From Perca fluviatilis (lineage: Eukaryota; Chordata; Actinopteri; Perciformes; Percidae), in NCBI RefSeq assembly GCF_010015445.1, contig NC_053116.1, forward strand, positions 30,031,785 to 30,095,784: a stretch of DNA of 64,000 nucleotides. Reading direction: 5' to 3'. The position numbers were made by a program, and so were the translations under genes. Below, in pieces: positions 50,299-62,080 of this stretch (positions within the stretch are counted from its first letter, which is position 1; each line of letters begins with the position of its first letter). The notes beneath the pieces are model-generated. The model was not told the origin of the DNA. It did not search any database and saw only the letters and a program-made list of their open reading frames with translations.

Positions 50299-51532
50299 TA
50301 CAGTACAGGCCAAAAGTTTGGACACACCTTCTCATTCAATGCGTTTTCTTTATTTTCATGACTATTTACATTGTAGATTCTCACTGAAGGCATCAAAACT
50401 ATGAATGAACACATATGGAATTATGTACTTAACAAAAAAATGTGAAATAACTGAAAACTGAGATTCCTCAAAGTAGCCACCCTTTGCTTTTTTGATAGCG
50501 CTGCAAACCCTTGGTGTTCTCTCAATGAGCTTCATGAGGTAGTCACCTAAAATGGTTTTCACTTCACAGGTGTGCCTTGTCAGGGTTAATTAGTGGAATG
50601 TTTTCCCTTATTAATGGGGTTGGGACCATCAGTTGTGTTGTGCAGAAATCAGGTTGATACACAGCCGACAGCCCTATTGGACAACTGTTAGAATTCATAT
50701 TATGGCAAGACCCAATCAACTAAGTAAAGAGAAACGAGTGGCCATCATTACTTTAACAAATGAAGGTCCGGAAAATTGCGAAAACTTTGAATGTGTCCCC
50801 AAGTGCAGCCGCAAAAACCATCAAGCGCTACAACCAAACTGGCTCACATGAGGACCGCCCCAGGAAAGGAAGACCAAGAGTCACCTCTGCTGCTAAGGAT
50901 AAGTTCATCCGAGTCACCAGCCTCAGAAATCACAAGTTAACAGCAGCTCAGATTAGAGACCAGATGAATGCCACACAGAGTTCTAGCAGCAGACACATCT
51001 CTAGAACAACTGTTAAGAGGAGACTGCGCAAATCAGGCCTTCATGGTCAAATAGCTGCTAGGAAACCACTGCTAAGGAGAGGCAACAAGCAGAAGAGATT
51101 TGTTTGGGCCAAGAAACACAAGGAATGGACATTAGACCAGTGGAAATCTGTGCTTTTGTCTGATGAGTCCAAATTTGAGATCTTTGGTTCCAACCGCCGT
51201 GTCTTTGTGCGATGCAGAAAAGGTGAACGGATGGATTCTACCTGCCTGGTTCCCACCGTGAAGCATGGAGGAGGAGGTGTGATGGTGTGGGGGTGCTTTG
51301 CTGGTGACACTGTTGGGGATTTATTCAAAATTGAAGGCATACTGAACCAGCATGGCTACCACAGCATCCTGCAGCGACATGCCATCCCATCCGGTTTGCG
51401 TTTAGTTGGACCGTCATTTATTTTTCAACAGGACAATGACCCCAAACACACCTCCAGGCTGTGTAAGGGCTATTTGACCAAGAAGGAGAATGATGGAGTG
51501 CTGCGCCAGATGACCTGGCCTCCACAGTCACC

Positions 51533-52374
51533 CAGTCCCTCCAGAAAAACGTGATTATGCGATCGCATAATTCAATGCATAATCAGCCAAAGTCCGCATA
51601 TTCATGCGGGGGCCGCATTTTTTCAAATATGCCGCACTTCCGCTGCATAAATTGCCGATTTCCGCGCAAAATATGCGGTGCTTGCATGATTTCATAATCC
51701 CCGCATTTTCGTTGCAAAAAAGTCACATATATCTTAGCAGAAAGTTGAAAAAATGTTGTGTTTACTTCACACGAGAGCAGCCATTTTCCCCTGTTGCCAT
51801 GGGAACGTTATGAAGTGACGTAATTACGCGACGTGAACATCATCGAAAAGCAGGTATTGGAGGTTGAATTTGACTTGTACTTTGAGTCTCTTATAGTTAG
51901 TTGGTATCAAATAAGAAACCTATCTTAACATCTGATGTCTACTCAAATTTCTTTGTTTAAGTGCTCCTGCTGTCTATATTATTAACGATTTTTGAAAGTC
52001 TGTCTCTTTTGTATCTTTTATTTCCCTCTGTTTAGACTATTACTTTTATTTTTACTTTAATATTATATTATTTTTATTTATTTTTGTATCTTATTTGTTT
52101 ACTTATTGCAATGACTGAATATCTGCAAACTATTTTTGGAAATTAAGTTTAAAAAAAAGCAGGGTGTTGGGGGAATCACTTTTTCATCAAACTGCAGTTT
52201 TTGCAAGTTCCCGCAATTTTTGCAAGTTCCCACATTTTTTGCAAGTTCCCGCAATTTCATCGCATAAAATTGCATAAATATCCTGCATATTCCATTGCAT
52301 TTTTTAAGAAAACGTGCCGCATAATCAAGGATTTTTGCCCACAACAATCACAAAAAAACTCTTTTTTCTGGAAG
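51533..52374. mobile_element. Non-autonomous element nested in the Tc1 transposase
   Basis: It begins cagtccctccagaaaaacgt and ends cttttttctggaagga, giving short inverted ends around tccagaaaaa. Both sides carry gcataat-rich subterminal text (gattatgcgatcgcataatt near the left, cgtgccgcataatcaagg near the right). No clean target duplication is seen, and the flanking host sequence has lost about 17 bases. No coding sequence. The class is uncertain, possibly hAT-like. Confidence 0.7.
52201..52257 (+). repeat. 19-bp triplet tandem repeat
   Basis: Three copies of ttgcaagttcccgcaattt at 52201, 52220 and 52239, inside the element nested in the Tc1 transposase. Confidence 0.92.
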
Positions 52375-52728
52375 GAGATGGTTTGGGGTGAGCTGGACCA
52401 CAGAGTGAAGGCAAAAGGGCCAACAAGTGCTAAGCATCTCTGGGAACTCCTTCAAGACTGTTGGAAAACCATTTCAGGTGACTACCTCTTGAAGCTCATC
52501 AAGAGAATGCCAAGAGTTTGCAAAGCAGTAATCAGAGCAAAGGGTGGCTACTTTGAAGAAACTAGAATATAAGACATGTTATTTCACACTTTTTTGTTAA
52601 GTACATAATTCCACGTGTTCATTCATAGTTTTGATGCCTTCAGTGAGAATCTACAATGTAAATAGTCATGAAAATAAAGGAAACACATTGAATGAGAAGG
52701 TGTGTCCAAACTTTTGGCCTGTACTGTA

Positions 52729-53865
52729 CTTATTTAAAAAATTGAGGGTTGACATGCATTTAATAATAATACATTTTATTTATAAGCGCCTTTTAAGTCA
52801 CTAAAGGATGCTTTCGAAACCTAGATAAAGAATAGTTGCATTCTTAGTGAGAGTGATCAATGTAATTCTACTGACAGACCCTTTTAAATAATTATATTTT
52901 TTAAGAGAAATGCATAAAAAACAAATAAAAGTAGATAGAAAATGAGAGAGGCTGAAAAAAAGGACACAAATGCACATAGAAAGAGAATGAGCAAGAGCAG
53001 AAGAGAAAGAGAGAAAGAAGTAAAACAGATAAAATGAAAGGAGGCACAAAGAGCAGCAATGAAAAAGGGAGAGTGAAAACTCAGATTAGGGATAATCAAG
53101 CATGAAGCAGTTGTGCAAAATTTACAGCCGTAATTTGGAATCCCACAGCCCTGGCATCTGGATGAAGAGGGAGACACAACAGATTCTCATTTGCCAGAAA
53201 CAGTCCATGCTTGGTGGGCGTTTCTGTCACTGCTTCCCTCTACCTCCTCCTTTTTCTCTCTCTCTATAGTGCTTATCCATCCTGCTCGGAGCACAAATTA
53301 AACCTGCGTCACAAGACAGGCAGCATATCTCCACTATACCTGAGCAGCCAGCCTTGAAGACGCAACGCTGTGAGGGATCATTTCAATTGTGGAGGGCAAA
53401 ATGGGAAAATGTGAATTGATAGACTCAGCAGACAAAGAGAAGGACGCTTTACTTTTAGGGCAATGTTAAGCTTCTAAACTGCTGTGCCATTTTAGATTTT
53501 TTTTAAAGTAACCATTTGTGACATCTTTATATCCACCTCACATGCAAATATTCTCCAGGGGATATTTTTACCCATTTCCACGGGCTCTACATGTGGATGG
53601 GGTTGCCAGGGATTATAGATACGCACTATTTCAGGGCCCCAAGAGAGCAGTTTCCATTGGGCCCAGACTTACTAGCAGCATCCCTGTAGAGAGAGACCAC
53701 AGTCATAATTTATTCTTCTATTTAATTTCCCAGAAGGGCACTCCAAGAACCAAAAGGGATAAAGTCCATCTACTCTACATGTATTTACAAATTTAACTGG
53801 CTAATGAACTCTCTTAGCCGATGACATTTACCTGCACTCCATCAAAATGATCCATTCATACATTT
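52729..53865. other. Gene-free stretch
   Basis: At 52760-52830, aataataatacattttattt then ataagcgccttttaagtcac resembles the 3' tail of a fish LINE. Around 52910-53050 the plus strand is purine-rich (agaaagagaatgagcaagag). No gene is recognised. Confidence 0.45.
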
Positions 53866-54085
53866 TCCGCCGCTTACACGGGTCTTGTCTTGGGTCAGTT
53901 GGTCCTCAGGAGACATCCTGAAGGGGTTCTAGGTCAGATGGGACGTATGGATTCATCCAGTGAGTTCTCCTTGCACCTGGGCTCTCGTCCCAGGTCGACA
54001 TTCCCAGAATACTTACTATGGAGCCACATTCAGATAAATGAACCGCCTCAACTACTTTCAACATGAAGTAGCAGCCATTCTGCAT
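53866..54085. repeat. Diverged teleost LINE-related repeat
   Basis: The text cattttccgccgcttacacg, ggagacatcctgaaggggtt, gggacgtatggattcatcca and gaaccgcctcaactactttc follows, with many changes, a well-known fish retroelement segment (cattttccgccgcttatccg ... ggaggcatcc ... gaaccacctcatctggctcc). Recognition is from memory. Confidence 0.5.
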
Positions 54086-56225
54086 GAGATCCCGCTTGCT
54101 ATCTGGCTTATCTCTACGCGTTCAGACCAACTTTAGCCCTGTGTGAAAAAAATGCAGTCCCCCTCATTCATTTCAACGAGGCTAGTCCGGTAAGACAGTG
54201 AGAATGAGACGCAGAGTGCTATGGCAAAGAACATAAACCAGGATCAACATTTGTTGGACCGCAATTAGACATGGTCCGGCAGAGTGTTGCGGTGGCCGAT
54301 CAAATACAAAGAAGCGCGCATTCCTGTACTTTGTAATGTAAAGCTATATTTTACGTCGCAATTGTTACAAAAAAAGATATTTGCTGCCATGATAACTTTC
54401 CAGAGCAGCATAATCCTTGGAGTCGGTATTATTATAAACTGCTGTGCAGCGTGTTTTGTACATAATTGCTACTGCATAGGCCATTCCTCCCACTTCAGCT
54501 TCAGGTCACACCAACTCCTGTAAAGCATGAGTGAAAAGCAAATTGTTACGTGCCAGGTGTAGACAAGTTTTTCTTCAAATTTGGACGAGACAAACTATTG
54601 AAAATTGCAGCTGAAACACAGCCTTTATAGACGTTGTAAGACGTTGAGTTACTTAACATCCATCACCTGATGCAAGAATGAGACACTGACCAGGTCACGA
54701 GTTGAAGAGGCCAGGAGAACTCCTTCTTCAGCAAAAAACAATGAAACGTCCTCTTTAAAAAACTATTTGGATGGATTTGGATGCATAATATTCACATATC
54801 TAAAAATACAGTGCAAGGGAATATTATGTTTTTTGATTGATCGAGCTGAAATACACAACAAAAACATCTATCTTTGACAATCATTTGCATTTGAAATGCA
54901 ACACCAACCAACCGTTGTTTTAGGTCAGATTGACTTGGCAGTCACATTGTTGCTACAAAAAAGAAAACAGCTCTGTTGTTTTCTTTTGGGGGGGGCTCAA
55001 ATGAAATTAAAAAGGGCTGCACTACACCATGCGCCAAGAAAGTCTCTTGCACCCTACAACAACACCATTTCTCATCGAGCATATTTTTGTATTGGACAAT
55101 ACCCCAATCATCAAATGCTTTCAGTTCTAATCTGGTTAAACGTTTGATCACGGCCCATTACTCCAATGACATTTCTCTCTTGTACTTCATGAATTTAACA
55201 GCAAGGTAATTTGTAAAGTACAACAACAATATGCACCGGGACAAAATCTGCTGCCGATAATGTCGTAAAAAAAAATAAAAAGCTAAACTAGGGGCACGTC
55301 TCAGCACCACTCAGTGATATTCATTTGAATTAATGGCCAAGTGGTGCATATTCACTTCACAGCTTTCAAACTCTGGTTACCCAGAAGAACAGTCTGCAGT
55401 TTAATTAGAAAGCTCTTGGCTCCATTGTGAGGCGGGTAAGGAAAGGGGGGAAGGAGGAGGAGGAGGAGGAGGAGGAGGAGTTGAAGGTGTTGGTAGTCAC
55501 TGATTGAGCACTTTGTCTTCAAACCCATTTAGTAGACTAGAACAGGAAGAAACCTTATGGAGGAGGAATAGGGAAGAAAGGCAGAGGAGGGTGAGAAAGT
55601 AGGAGATGGTGTGATTGTATCAGAATCCCAACAAGGAAGAAGATGAAAACACTTCCTATAAAGCATGAGTCTGCAGGTCTTCATTCAACCAGGGGTTTCC
55701 ACTGCGTACCTGCTAAAGGTGAGGGAGGAGATCGTCAGTTGGCATCTTCAGGTGGAATGAAAACCTAGAGCTCTGCACCAGTCTTTTGTGATTTCCTGTG
55801 CAGCCAGGCCTGCCAGCACTTTGTCACAGCTTGGCCTGCAGCTATCTAAACAAGCTAAATATGTTGGCTGTACACTACGCAGCTGTGTTGCCCTGTGGAT
55901 AACAAGCCCACCGATGGCACCATTGCCACCACTGGCCTTACTGGAATAGCGGCAATATCGAGTAAATGCCATAATGCTCCCATGATGTCTTCCTATGGAG
56001 GGAGCGGGCCACCGCTGCCTGCTTGCCTGTGGTTTCGCTGTGTAATGAAATATGTCTCCCTTGATGTATGGCTGCAGGAGAAGCCCAAATCGAAAATTGA
56101 ATCACACTAACTTAATTTGTGGTCGGGGCAATCAAATTACTTGTTTTGGCTGCAGTGCTGACGATGAATTCATCTTTGTGACAAAGCTGTCACGGCAGCG
56201 TAAAGGGGGTGGAGGAGACGGAGTG
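54086..56225. other. Gene-free stretch
   Basis: Non-coding with low-complexity patches only: a G8 run near 54988 and a GGA repeat at 55450-55480 (listed separately). No exon-like frame is convincing. Confidence 0.5.
55450..55480 (+). repeat. GGA/GAG trinucleotide microsatellite
   Basis: An aggaggagg run of about 30 bases within purine-rich text (gaaaggggggaaggaggagg). Confidence 0.93.
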
Positions 56226-56260
56226 AGTGTGTGAGTGTGTGTGTGTGTGTGTGTGTGTTG
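56226..56260 (+). repeat. GT microsatellite
   Basis: A gtgtgagtgtgtgtgtgtgt run of about 35 bases with one GA interruption. Confidence 0.93.
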
Positions 56261-56599
56261 GGTAATAGTGAAAAGAAGTTAGCAGAGGAATTTTCCGTCA
56301 GTGCTTTTGCATGCAGTATTGTGCCGGAGTGGCGACCACCTTTGGCTGTGTATTTGCTGTCAATAAAAAGCATGAAGTTCTCAGGAGTTTCATAATACCA
56401 ACAATAAAGGGTTTTTTACAGCAGCCGATGAACAGCTACACATGTAAGCAGCTTACACAGGTTCGGGTTGCCCTGTGGAGCAGTTTGGAGGAAAAGTGTC
56501 AGGAAGTGTCGGCATCTACAGTATGTGTTCACTCCTACTGCAGCTGAACAGCTTGACATCAGCGCCTCAAGACCCAAAGCTTAATAAGGCTGAGCTGAA

Positions 56600-56754
56600 T
56601 CGCTCCTTGAAGGGTCAGTTCATTCAAATGGCAAAAGAAACATACCCCTTACCCCCTTTTTATCTATTCTGATGGTTCACTCAGGTTTTGAGACATCTGC
56701 CTATGTAATTTCTGCCTTCATCCTAAAATGCATTTTAGGTGTAAGGGAATTTGT
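56600..56754 (+). repeat. Eroded teleost dispersed repeat that hosts a MITE
   Basis: gaagggtcagttcattcaaa, aggttttgagacatctgcct and atttctgccttcatcc follow a common fish repeat. The sequence resumes on the far side of the MITE with gaatttgtttgtgttgctca (56994 onward). A related fragment is at 48628-48700. Confidence 0.5.
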
Positions 56755-56993
56755 GGTAACACTTTACTTGAAGGTGTCTACATAAGAGTGACATGACACT
56801 GTCATGAACACATGACACAGTCAGGACACATGAACCCTAACTCTAACCATAACTTGTCATGACAAAAACCGAATGATACTTACTAAAAGAAGCGTTATGT
56901 CATAATCGTTTATGACTTGTTTATAATGTTTATGACACGTTCATGACAGTGTCATGCCACTCTTATGTAGATACCTTCAAGTAAAGTGTTACC
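56755..56993. mobile_element. 239-bp MITE with perfect 8-bp target duplication
   Basis: It begins GGTAACACTTTACTTGAAGG and ends CCTTCAAGTAAAGTGTTACC, perfect 20-base inverted ends, with the similarity continuing inward (tctacataagagtgacatga / catgccactcttatgtagat). GAATTTGT is duplicated exactly at 56747-56754 and 56994-57001. An 8-bp duplication fits hAT (or Merlin/P-like) transposition. The GGTAAC terminus is not the usual hAT C/TAGGG, so the class is left open. Confidence 0.95.
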
Positions 56994-57184
56994 GAATTTG
57001 TTTGTGTTGCTCAAACAAAGCCCCTTAGTCTCATTTAAACAAGACTAAGGCCATGTTCAGACTGACTTCAGCTGTGGATGAAAAACGTACTAGAGTTCAG
57101 AAACCTGACGTGAACCCAACGGGTTGGCTCGGTTTTTGGCCCATGCAGAACTCTAGCCTGTACTAAGGCACAGCGGTGCTTTGA

Positions 57185-57400
57185 GCTAAATGCTGAAGTC
57201 AGAATGCATGTTCATGCTGGGGATGTTAACATGGTGATGTTTAGCAGTTGAACATGTTTACCATGATCACATCATATTTAGCGTTACCATGCCAATTCCC
57301 ATTAGCTGTAGCTAATGGGAATCTAAGGAGCGTGTCATCCAGCAAAGTACTGGACAAATTATACCTACTGAAAAGTAAGGATATCACCAAAGTTATTACA
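57185..57400 (+). repeat. Fragment of the 18775-19285 repeat family
   Basis: ggggatgttaacatggtgat, agcgttaccatgcc, attagctgtagctaatggga and ggatatcaccaaagttatta are phrases of the same abundant fish repeat seen inverted at 18775-19285. Confidence 0.45.
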
Positions 57401-57401
57401 A

Positions 57402-59059
57402 ATTAATCATTTGCCGAAGATGAATGAATCTGATGTTTCTGTTGACTATTTCTTTTGCAAAAAGTAGTTACAGTGAAACCATTTGACAGTAATCTGCTCA
57501 CTAATCTCTTCAGATAAGCAGAAATGGAATATAATATCCATGACTGTTTTTTATTAGTGTAAAATCACCTGAAATTAAGAATAGTTGTGTTTTCCTTAGT
57601 TTAGAATGAGCCTTTCACATAGGGAGCAGCATTTTGCACCGCCACGTTTCTACAGTAACCCTGAACAGACAAATGACACACCGGCCCTCGAGAGGGCCTT
57701 TTGCATTTTTAACCTCAAGTGAAGGCCACCGATTGTTCTACTACACACTTGAAAAGGTAGGCGTGAGCGAAGGGGTATTTAGTTGGTTGTTATCTGCAAC
57801 CTTGCCTCTAGATTCCACATACGGCTCCTTTAAATTTTCCGTTTGGACACCTAAAGCCATCTTTAAACCTGAACACATGTGATGTCAAAACAAACCTAAA
57901 GAAAATGAAACAATAACACTGCAAACCTCCATATTCCCACAAAGAGGTCACTGTAATAATGATGAACTGTACCTTTAGCAGGTCATGCCATGGGCTTCTT
58001 TGGGAGAGGAAGTGTGGCAGGGTTAAACTCAGCAGTGGACTCCAGGAAGTGAGACTGATAGGAGGAGACAGAGAAGGTGGGGGCAGCGTTTGTGTTTCAG
58101 TCCTTCCTCTCCTTCACTTCACACGTTGTGAAGACCAACGCCGCGGGCGTAGAGAAGTTACGCGCCAAATAAATCCCATAAAAGCAGAAATAACTGAGTT
58201 TTTATTCACTGAAGTGAACATGCCAAGCAGAATTAACAACTTGCAAGATTTGTTCCCTGTTCAGCCAATTTCTCCAATTGGGAATATGTGTGTGATGTTC
58301 CATCACAAATAAAGCCTGTCCATGCATACACACATACTTCACATCCAAAGACGTTTCACAATAATTGATGCAACACACATAAAGCACATTTAAAAGGGCG
58401 GATAACACTTCTTTTTTTTTTTTTACTTTAGGGAGCAAATGGCAGCCAAGCAGAAAATGTTAAAAAAATGACTCACTGGAGAAAACTCAGTGAGAGATGG
58501 ATAAACACCCTTGTATCCAAACAATTCAGCACAATTCAGTGGGCAAAACTAATGGTTGTGGGTCCGAAAGACACTGTTTGAATGGTGTTCCTGGTACGCT
58601 ATTGTGGGTTTGATCTGAATTCTTTCATATAACAAGGATACACTACACTCAGTAATTTGTTGCTGTTTTTCTGACCTTATGACATTATTTATAGGGCAAA
58701 ATATATGTCATTTCAAATTACTTATGAGGAAGAAAAGGTCAATGAAAAAAGGGAGGAATGCTTTAAGGGGCTGTATCCGATATTCAGAACATTATTATGG
58801 CAGCCAACAAATATTTGCTTTGTAAAGATACAGCGGAGTAATGTCGTCCTGAGCAGAGAGTGAAGTCACACTCCCTCGGTGTGTGTTGTAATCCAAACAT
58901 CGCTGTTCTTTGTTTTGATAGCGGGTCCGGCCATGCGTGCATGTTAGTACATGTGACTGTGAAATAAGCTAGGTATCTCACGTATTGGCGAATGGTATGT
59001 GAGAGCCGTGTGCCTTAAGATTATTTCTTTGTGGCTTTTTGCGAAATTTACTTGAGAGG
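57402..59059. other. Gene-free stretch
   Basis: Non-coding. A poly-T run is at about 58411-58424. Frames at 57634-58312 are short and not protein-like. No mobile element ends were recognised. Confidence 0.45.
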
Positions 59060-59170
59060 ACACCTGAAGACAGGAAAAGGGGGAGAGAGAGAGGGGGAAT
59101 GGCATGAAGCAAAGGGGTCTGCCTCTGCGGTAAGCACCGAGCCTGGTAGCTCAACCAGGTGAGCTACATT
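59060..59170 (-). mobile_element. tRNA-like SINE fragment
   Basis: Read on the minus strand: gtagctcacctggttgagct, then ggctcggtgcttaccgcaga, then cctttgcttcatgccattcc and ccctctctctctcccccttt. This is the order of a common fish tRNA-derived repeat (a tRNA-like head with an A-box-like gtagctcacctggt, then a ctctctcccc tail). The B box (ggttcgaatcc) is missing, so it is a truncated copy. Confidence 0.6.
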
Positions 59171-59254
59171 TCAGTATTTTGAGCTTATAACCTCTTAAAG
59201 AACAATGCCAGTGTGTTTTAAAGTTTTAAAATGTTGTCTGTTTCAAATACATTC

Positions 59255-59335
59255 TCATTTTGATGATGGCTAGCTCATGCTTGAATGCACTTATTGTAAG
59301 TCACTTTGAACAAAAGGCCAAATGAATGGCATGTG
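59255..59335 (+). repeat. L2/V-SINE-type 3' tail remnant
   Basis: cttattgtaagtcactttga followed by acaaaaggccaaatgaatgg resembles the conserved 3' end (tgtaagtcgctttggataaa, then agcgtc and aaatga) of fish L2 LINEs and V-SINEs. Only the tail is seen. Confidence 0.5.
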
Positions 59336-59339
59336 ATAT

Positions 59340-61514
59340 AATGCTCTTCACTTGTAGATTTATGCTCCATTTTTTCTATAGTTCTCAGCAGCCATGATGA
59401 AAGATTGTTTTTGTTAAAGCTGCAGTGGGTAGGATTTGAACTCTTTCTGCAGCTCTTCCTCTCAGACCACTTCAATTACAATATCCTGAAAGATTATTAT
59501 GAAATGTTTTCCCAACAACACCAAAACAAAGGGCTTACCACAGTTTTAAGTAGACGTCTGGTATGGTCCTTCGTGCAAATTATTAAAGTCTGTGACTGGA
59601 CGCCACACTTCACCCTCCTTCTTAGGTGGAGCTACATTGCTGGCTGTAACAAACCTGACAAATACATGATGAAAACTGGCTCCCAGCAGCACACACTTCC
59701 ATCCATCCCAGGTCTCAATAACAACCCCAGCATAACAAATCTGGTCCTCAGATATCTTGATTTTACAGTCGCACACAGAAACCACTTTCTTGCTTTTGGC
59801 CTCTTAAGGACAGGCAACAGCATCCTAAAAATAGTCCTTGTTTATCCTCCTGTGTTTTGTTGGGCCTGTGTCCTGCTGTGACTCTGTGAGCCATCTCACG
59901 GTTTTTGCATTGCCAGTGTCACCTTTGATCGCCTTAAGAAGAGAGACGGCAGATGAGTTGTTGCCGGAGAGGAAAAGGTGGACACGAAACAGATATGGGT
60001 GATATTCAAAGATAGAAAGATGTAAAAGAGGGAAGACCAGAGGGAGGGGGAGGAGGCTGCTGCAGAGTCAAAGATGAAAGGAGAGACATTTGGAGGGGTG
60101 AGGGCAGGACTTTGGAGCTTTAGAAAGAGACAGCTTTTAAGAAAGTGAGGAGGGAGAGGTTGAGAGGGAAAAAAGCTCCAGGGAGAGGACAAAGATGGAG
60201 TTTTAAAAAAGACAGAAAGGAAGAGAGCAGGCCAACTGAATGAAAACAGCTGGAGAGAGAGAAGGGAGTAAAGACACAGAGGGGGAAAAAAAAAAGTGTG
60301 TCAAAGAAAGTGACTGCTCTTTTGAGAGCTCTCTTCATGTCCTAGCGGGGCACCACTCTGCTGTCAGGTCCACCTTCCCTGGACAAGGACTGCTTGTCAC
60401 GTTAATGGCCTGGAAGGAAGACCATGTCACTTTATCACCTTGCCGTGACGCCAACATGGCCGTGGCTTTTGTCTCCTCAGCTCCCCCTCCACTCCACGGC
60501 TCCCTGGAAGTGACTAATTGATCCTGGGAGACCGGCTTTTTTGTGTCTTGGGGGCTGATGAACAATGTGAGAAAAAGCCGCTGATAAAGGGAAAAAAAGA
60601 GAGAGCAGGATGTGCGCCCGGCTCGGGATAATGTAGCCTACTGTCTGCTGCAGTGCTATCTCATTTCCCCACACAAAAGTAACATCGCCACTTTGTAAAT
60701 GAAAGTCAGTCAGGCGAAAGATGCCCCTCACGCTCTGGCAGCCCCTTCTTGAGATAATGGGCGCATGCACATTATTTCTGTAGACACAAGATCGACTCAA
60801 AAAAAAAGCAGTGTGTGGGTAGTAAGTGAAATTCATTCAAGTGTATGTATGTGTGGCTCCTGTATCTAATGCTCCAAGCATTCTTAAGTATTCTCACAGG
60901 AACGTGGAGAATGATTGGTGGGCTTATATACTGCAACATGCATCCAATTGCTTCGCACTACTGCTCCATATCTCGACTCATCTCTACTGGATCCAATCCC
61001 TTCTTGTCTGAAGCTACTGGAGGAGTTTGCCTGATGTGTGTACCTAGCCGATTTATTTTTCCACATAGTTACTCATCTACCTGTTGATACTAAATGCCCC
61101 GGGATGCAAATGCAAAGGGCTAAAGTGAAACGGTTGAGCAAACAATATGGAAAAATAAATCAGCTACATTTCAAGGAGGAGAAGAAAGAGTAGGTTTAGG
61201 CCACAGAGTGCCGGTGGAAATAAGCCAAGAGAACAGAAGGGTGGAAAGCTAGCTGAAGGAGGCGAGAATCCCCCACCCCTCCTTCAATAGCTCTGGCCTT
61301 GTCAGATATGGTTATGCTTATTGGAGACACAGGCGAGGGGGTTACTGCACCAGCATGCCTCAAAACATCATCGCGCCTGGGCTATGATAAGAATAGTGCA
61401 CTGAATCATAGCTTACAGTGCAGTTATGTGTATGGATGATGCATGGTGAATGAATTGAAGATAAGGCCAGGAAACTGGATGGGCTGGACACAGCTACACT
61501 TTTCCTCGACGCAG
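59340..61514. other. Gene-free stretch
   Basis: At 59413 ttaaagctgcagtgggtagg resembles the start of a TTAA-target fish repeat with no opposite end found. 59990-60290 is strongly purine-rich on the plus strand. No exon is recognised. Confidence 0.45.
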
Positions 61515-61519
61515 GGTGT

Positions 61520-61552
<33 letters not shown>

Positions 61553-61580
61553 CATGCGTGCGTGCATGCATGCGTGCACA
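61515..61580 (+). repeat. GT/GC mixed microsatellite
   Basis: gtgtgtgcgtgtgcgtgtgt followed by gcatgcgtgcgtgcatgcat. An alternating purine-pyrimidine tract with CG steps. Confidence 0.94.
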
Positions 61581-62076
61581 GCCCATTCAGCTTGTGAATC
61601 ACAGTTCTCAAGGTTCAAGAACCCTTGGAAATCTGAATTACACATAAGAGAGGTTTAGGTTTCCTCTCCTCATTTCTCCTGTTCAAGACTTCTGCAGGAA
61701 GATGGTGGACAATCAAAAGTGTTTCCAAAGCTCTCTGGTTAAATGTGACTGGACAGGGCCGACAGAGGCAAAAATTAACTATTAATGCTACATATAAGTG
61801 CATTGTTTAGTCTATAATATGTCAGAAAATAGTGAAAAATGCCAATTATCAGTTCCCAGAGCCCAATGTGACTGTGACTGTAAAAATGCTAATGTCCAAC
61901 CAAGCAGAAAACCCTAACACTTGAGTAGCTTGAACCAGCAAATGTTTGTCAATTTTTGCTGCCCAAATAATTTTAAAGGATATGGCTGACATTTTTCTAT
62001 AATAGTGTTCAAATTCTTTTATTTACTGTTGTGCTATTAAAGGTCCCACAATGCAATGAAGAAAGTAGTGCCCATG
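61581..62076. other. Gene-free stretch
   Basis: Non-coding, no recognised feature up to the TTAA flank of the palindromic element. Confidence 0.5.
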
Positions 62077-62080
62077 TTAA

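Larger units (their letters stand above)
50703..52570 (+). pseudogene. Tc1-like DDE transposase, frameshifted and interrupted
   Basis: The original start is probably the ATG at 50703 (MARPNQLSKEKRVAIITL). The frame shifts near 50760, where the sequence fits a short deletion, then continues for 264 codons: VRKIAKTLNVSPSAAAKTIK (paired-like helix-turn-helix), RKGRPR (AT-hook-like), the first catalytic Asp in LLSDESKF (residue 135 of this frame) and the second in FQQDNDPKH (residue 225), plus the GGGGVMVWGCF block. At about 51533, just where PPQSPDLNPIE should supply the third acidic residue, another element interrupts it. The C-terminus resumes at 52375 (EMVWGELDHRVKAKG to AKGGYFEETRI, stop near 52570). 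The insertion also removed about 17 bases, including the third catalytic codon region. Confidence 0.95.
50301..52726 (+). mobile_element. Tc1-like transposon with nested insertion
   Basis: It starts CAGTACAGGCCAAAAGTTTG and ends CAAACTTTTGGCCTGTACTG, flanked by TA at 50299-50300 and 52727-52728, the Tc1/mariner target. The inverted repeats are long, about 50301-50562 against 52463-52726. The inner part of the left repeat is an inverted copy of the transposase's last codons: read on the minus strand at 50362-50562 it gives GDYLMKLIERTPRVCSAIKK and KGGYFEE. The transposase between the repeats is frameshifted and split by a separate 0.84-kb element. The copy therefore cannot make its own transposase. 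Confidence 0.96.

Noticed and set aside
56841..56870. Telomere-like ccctaac / ctaacc text
   Set aside because: Only two or three irregular copies inside a MITE, not a telomeric array.
59405..59881. 158-codon plus-strand open frame
   Set aside because: Its start reads like the end of a TTAA-type fish repeat (ttaaagctgcagtgggtag) and the translation has no recognisable domain.
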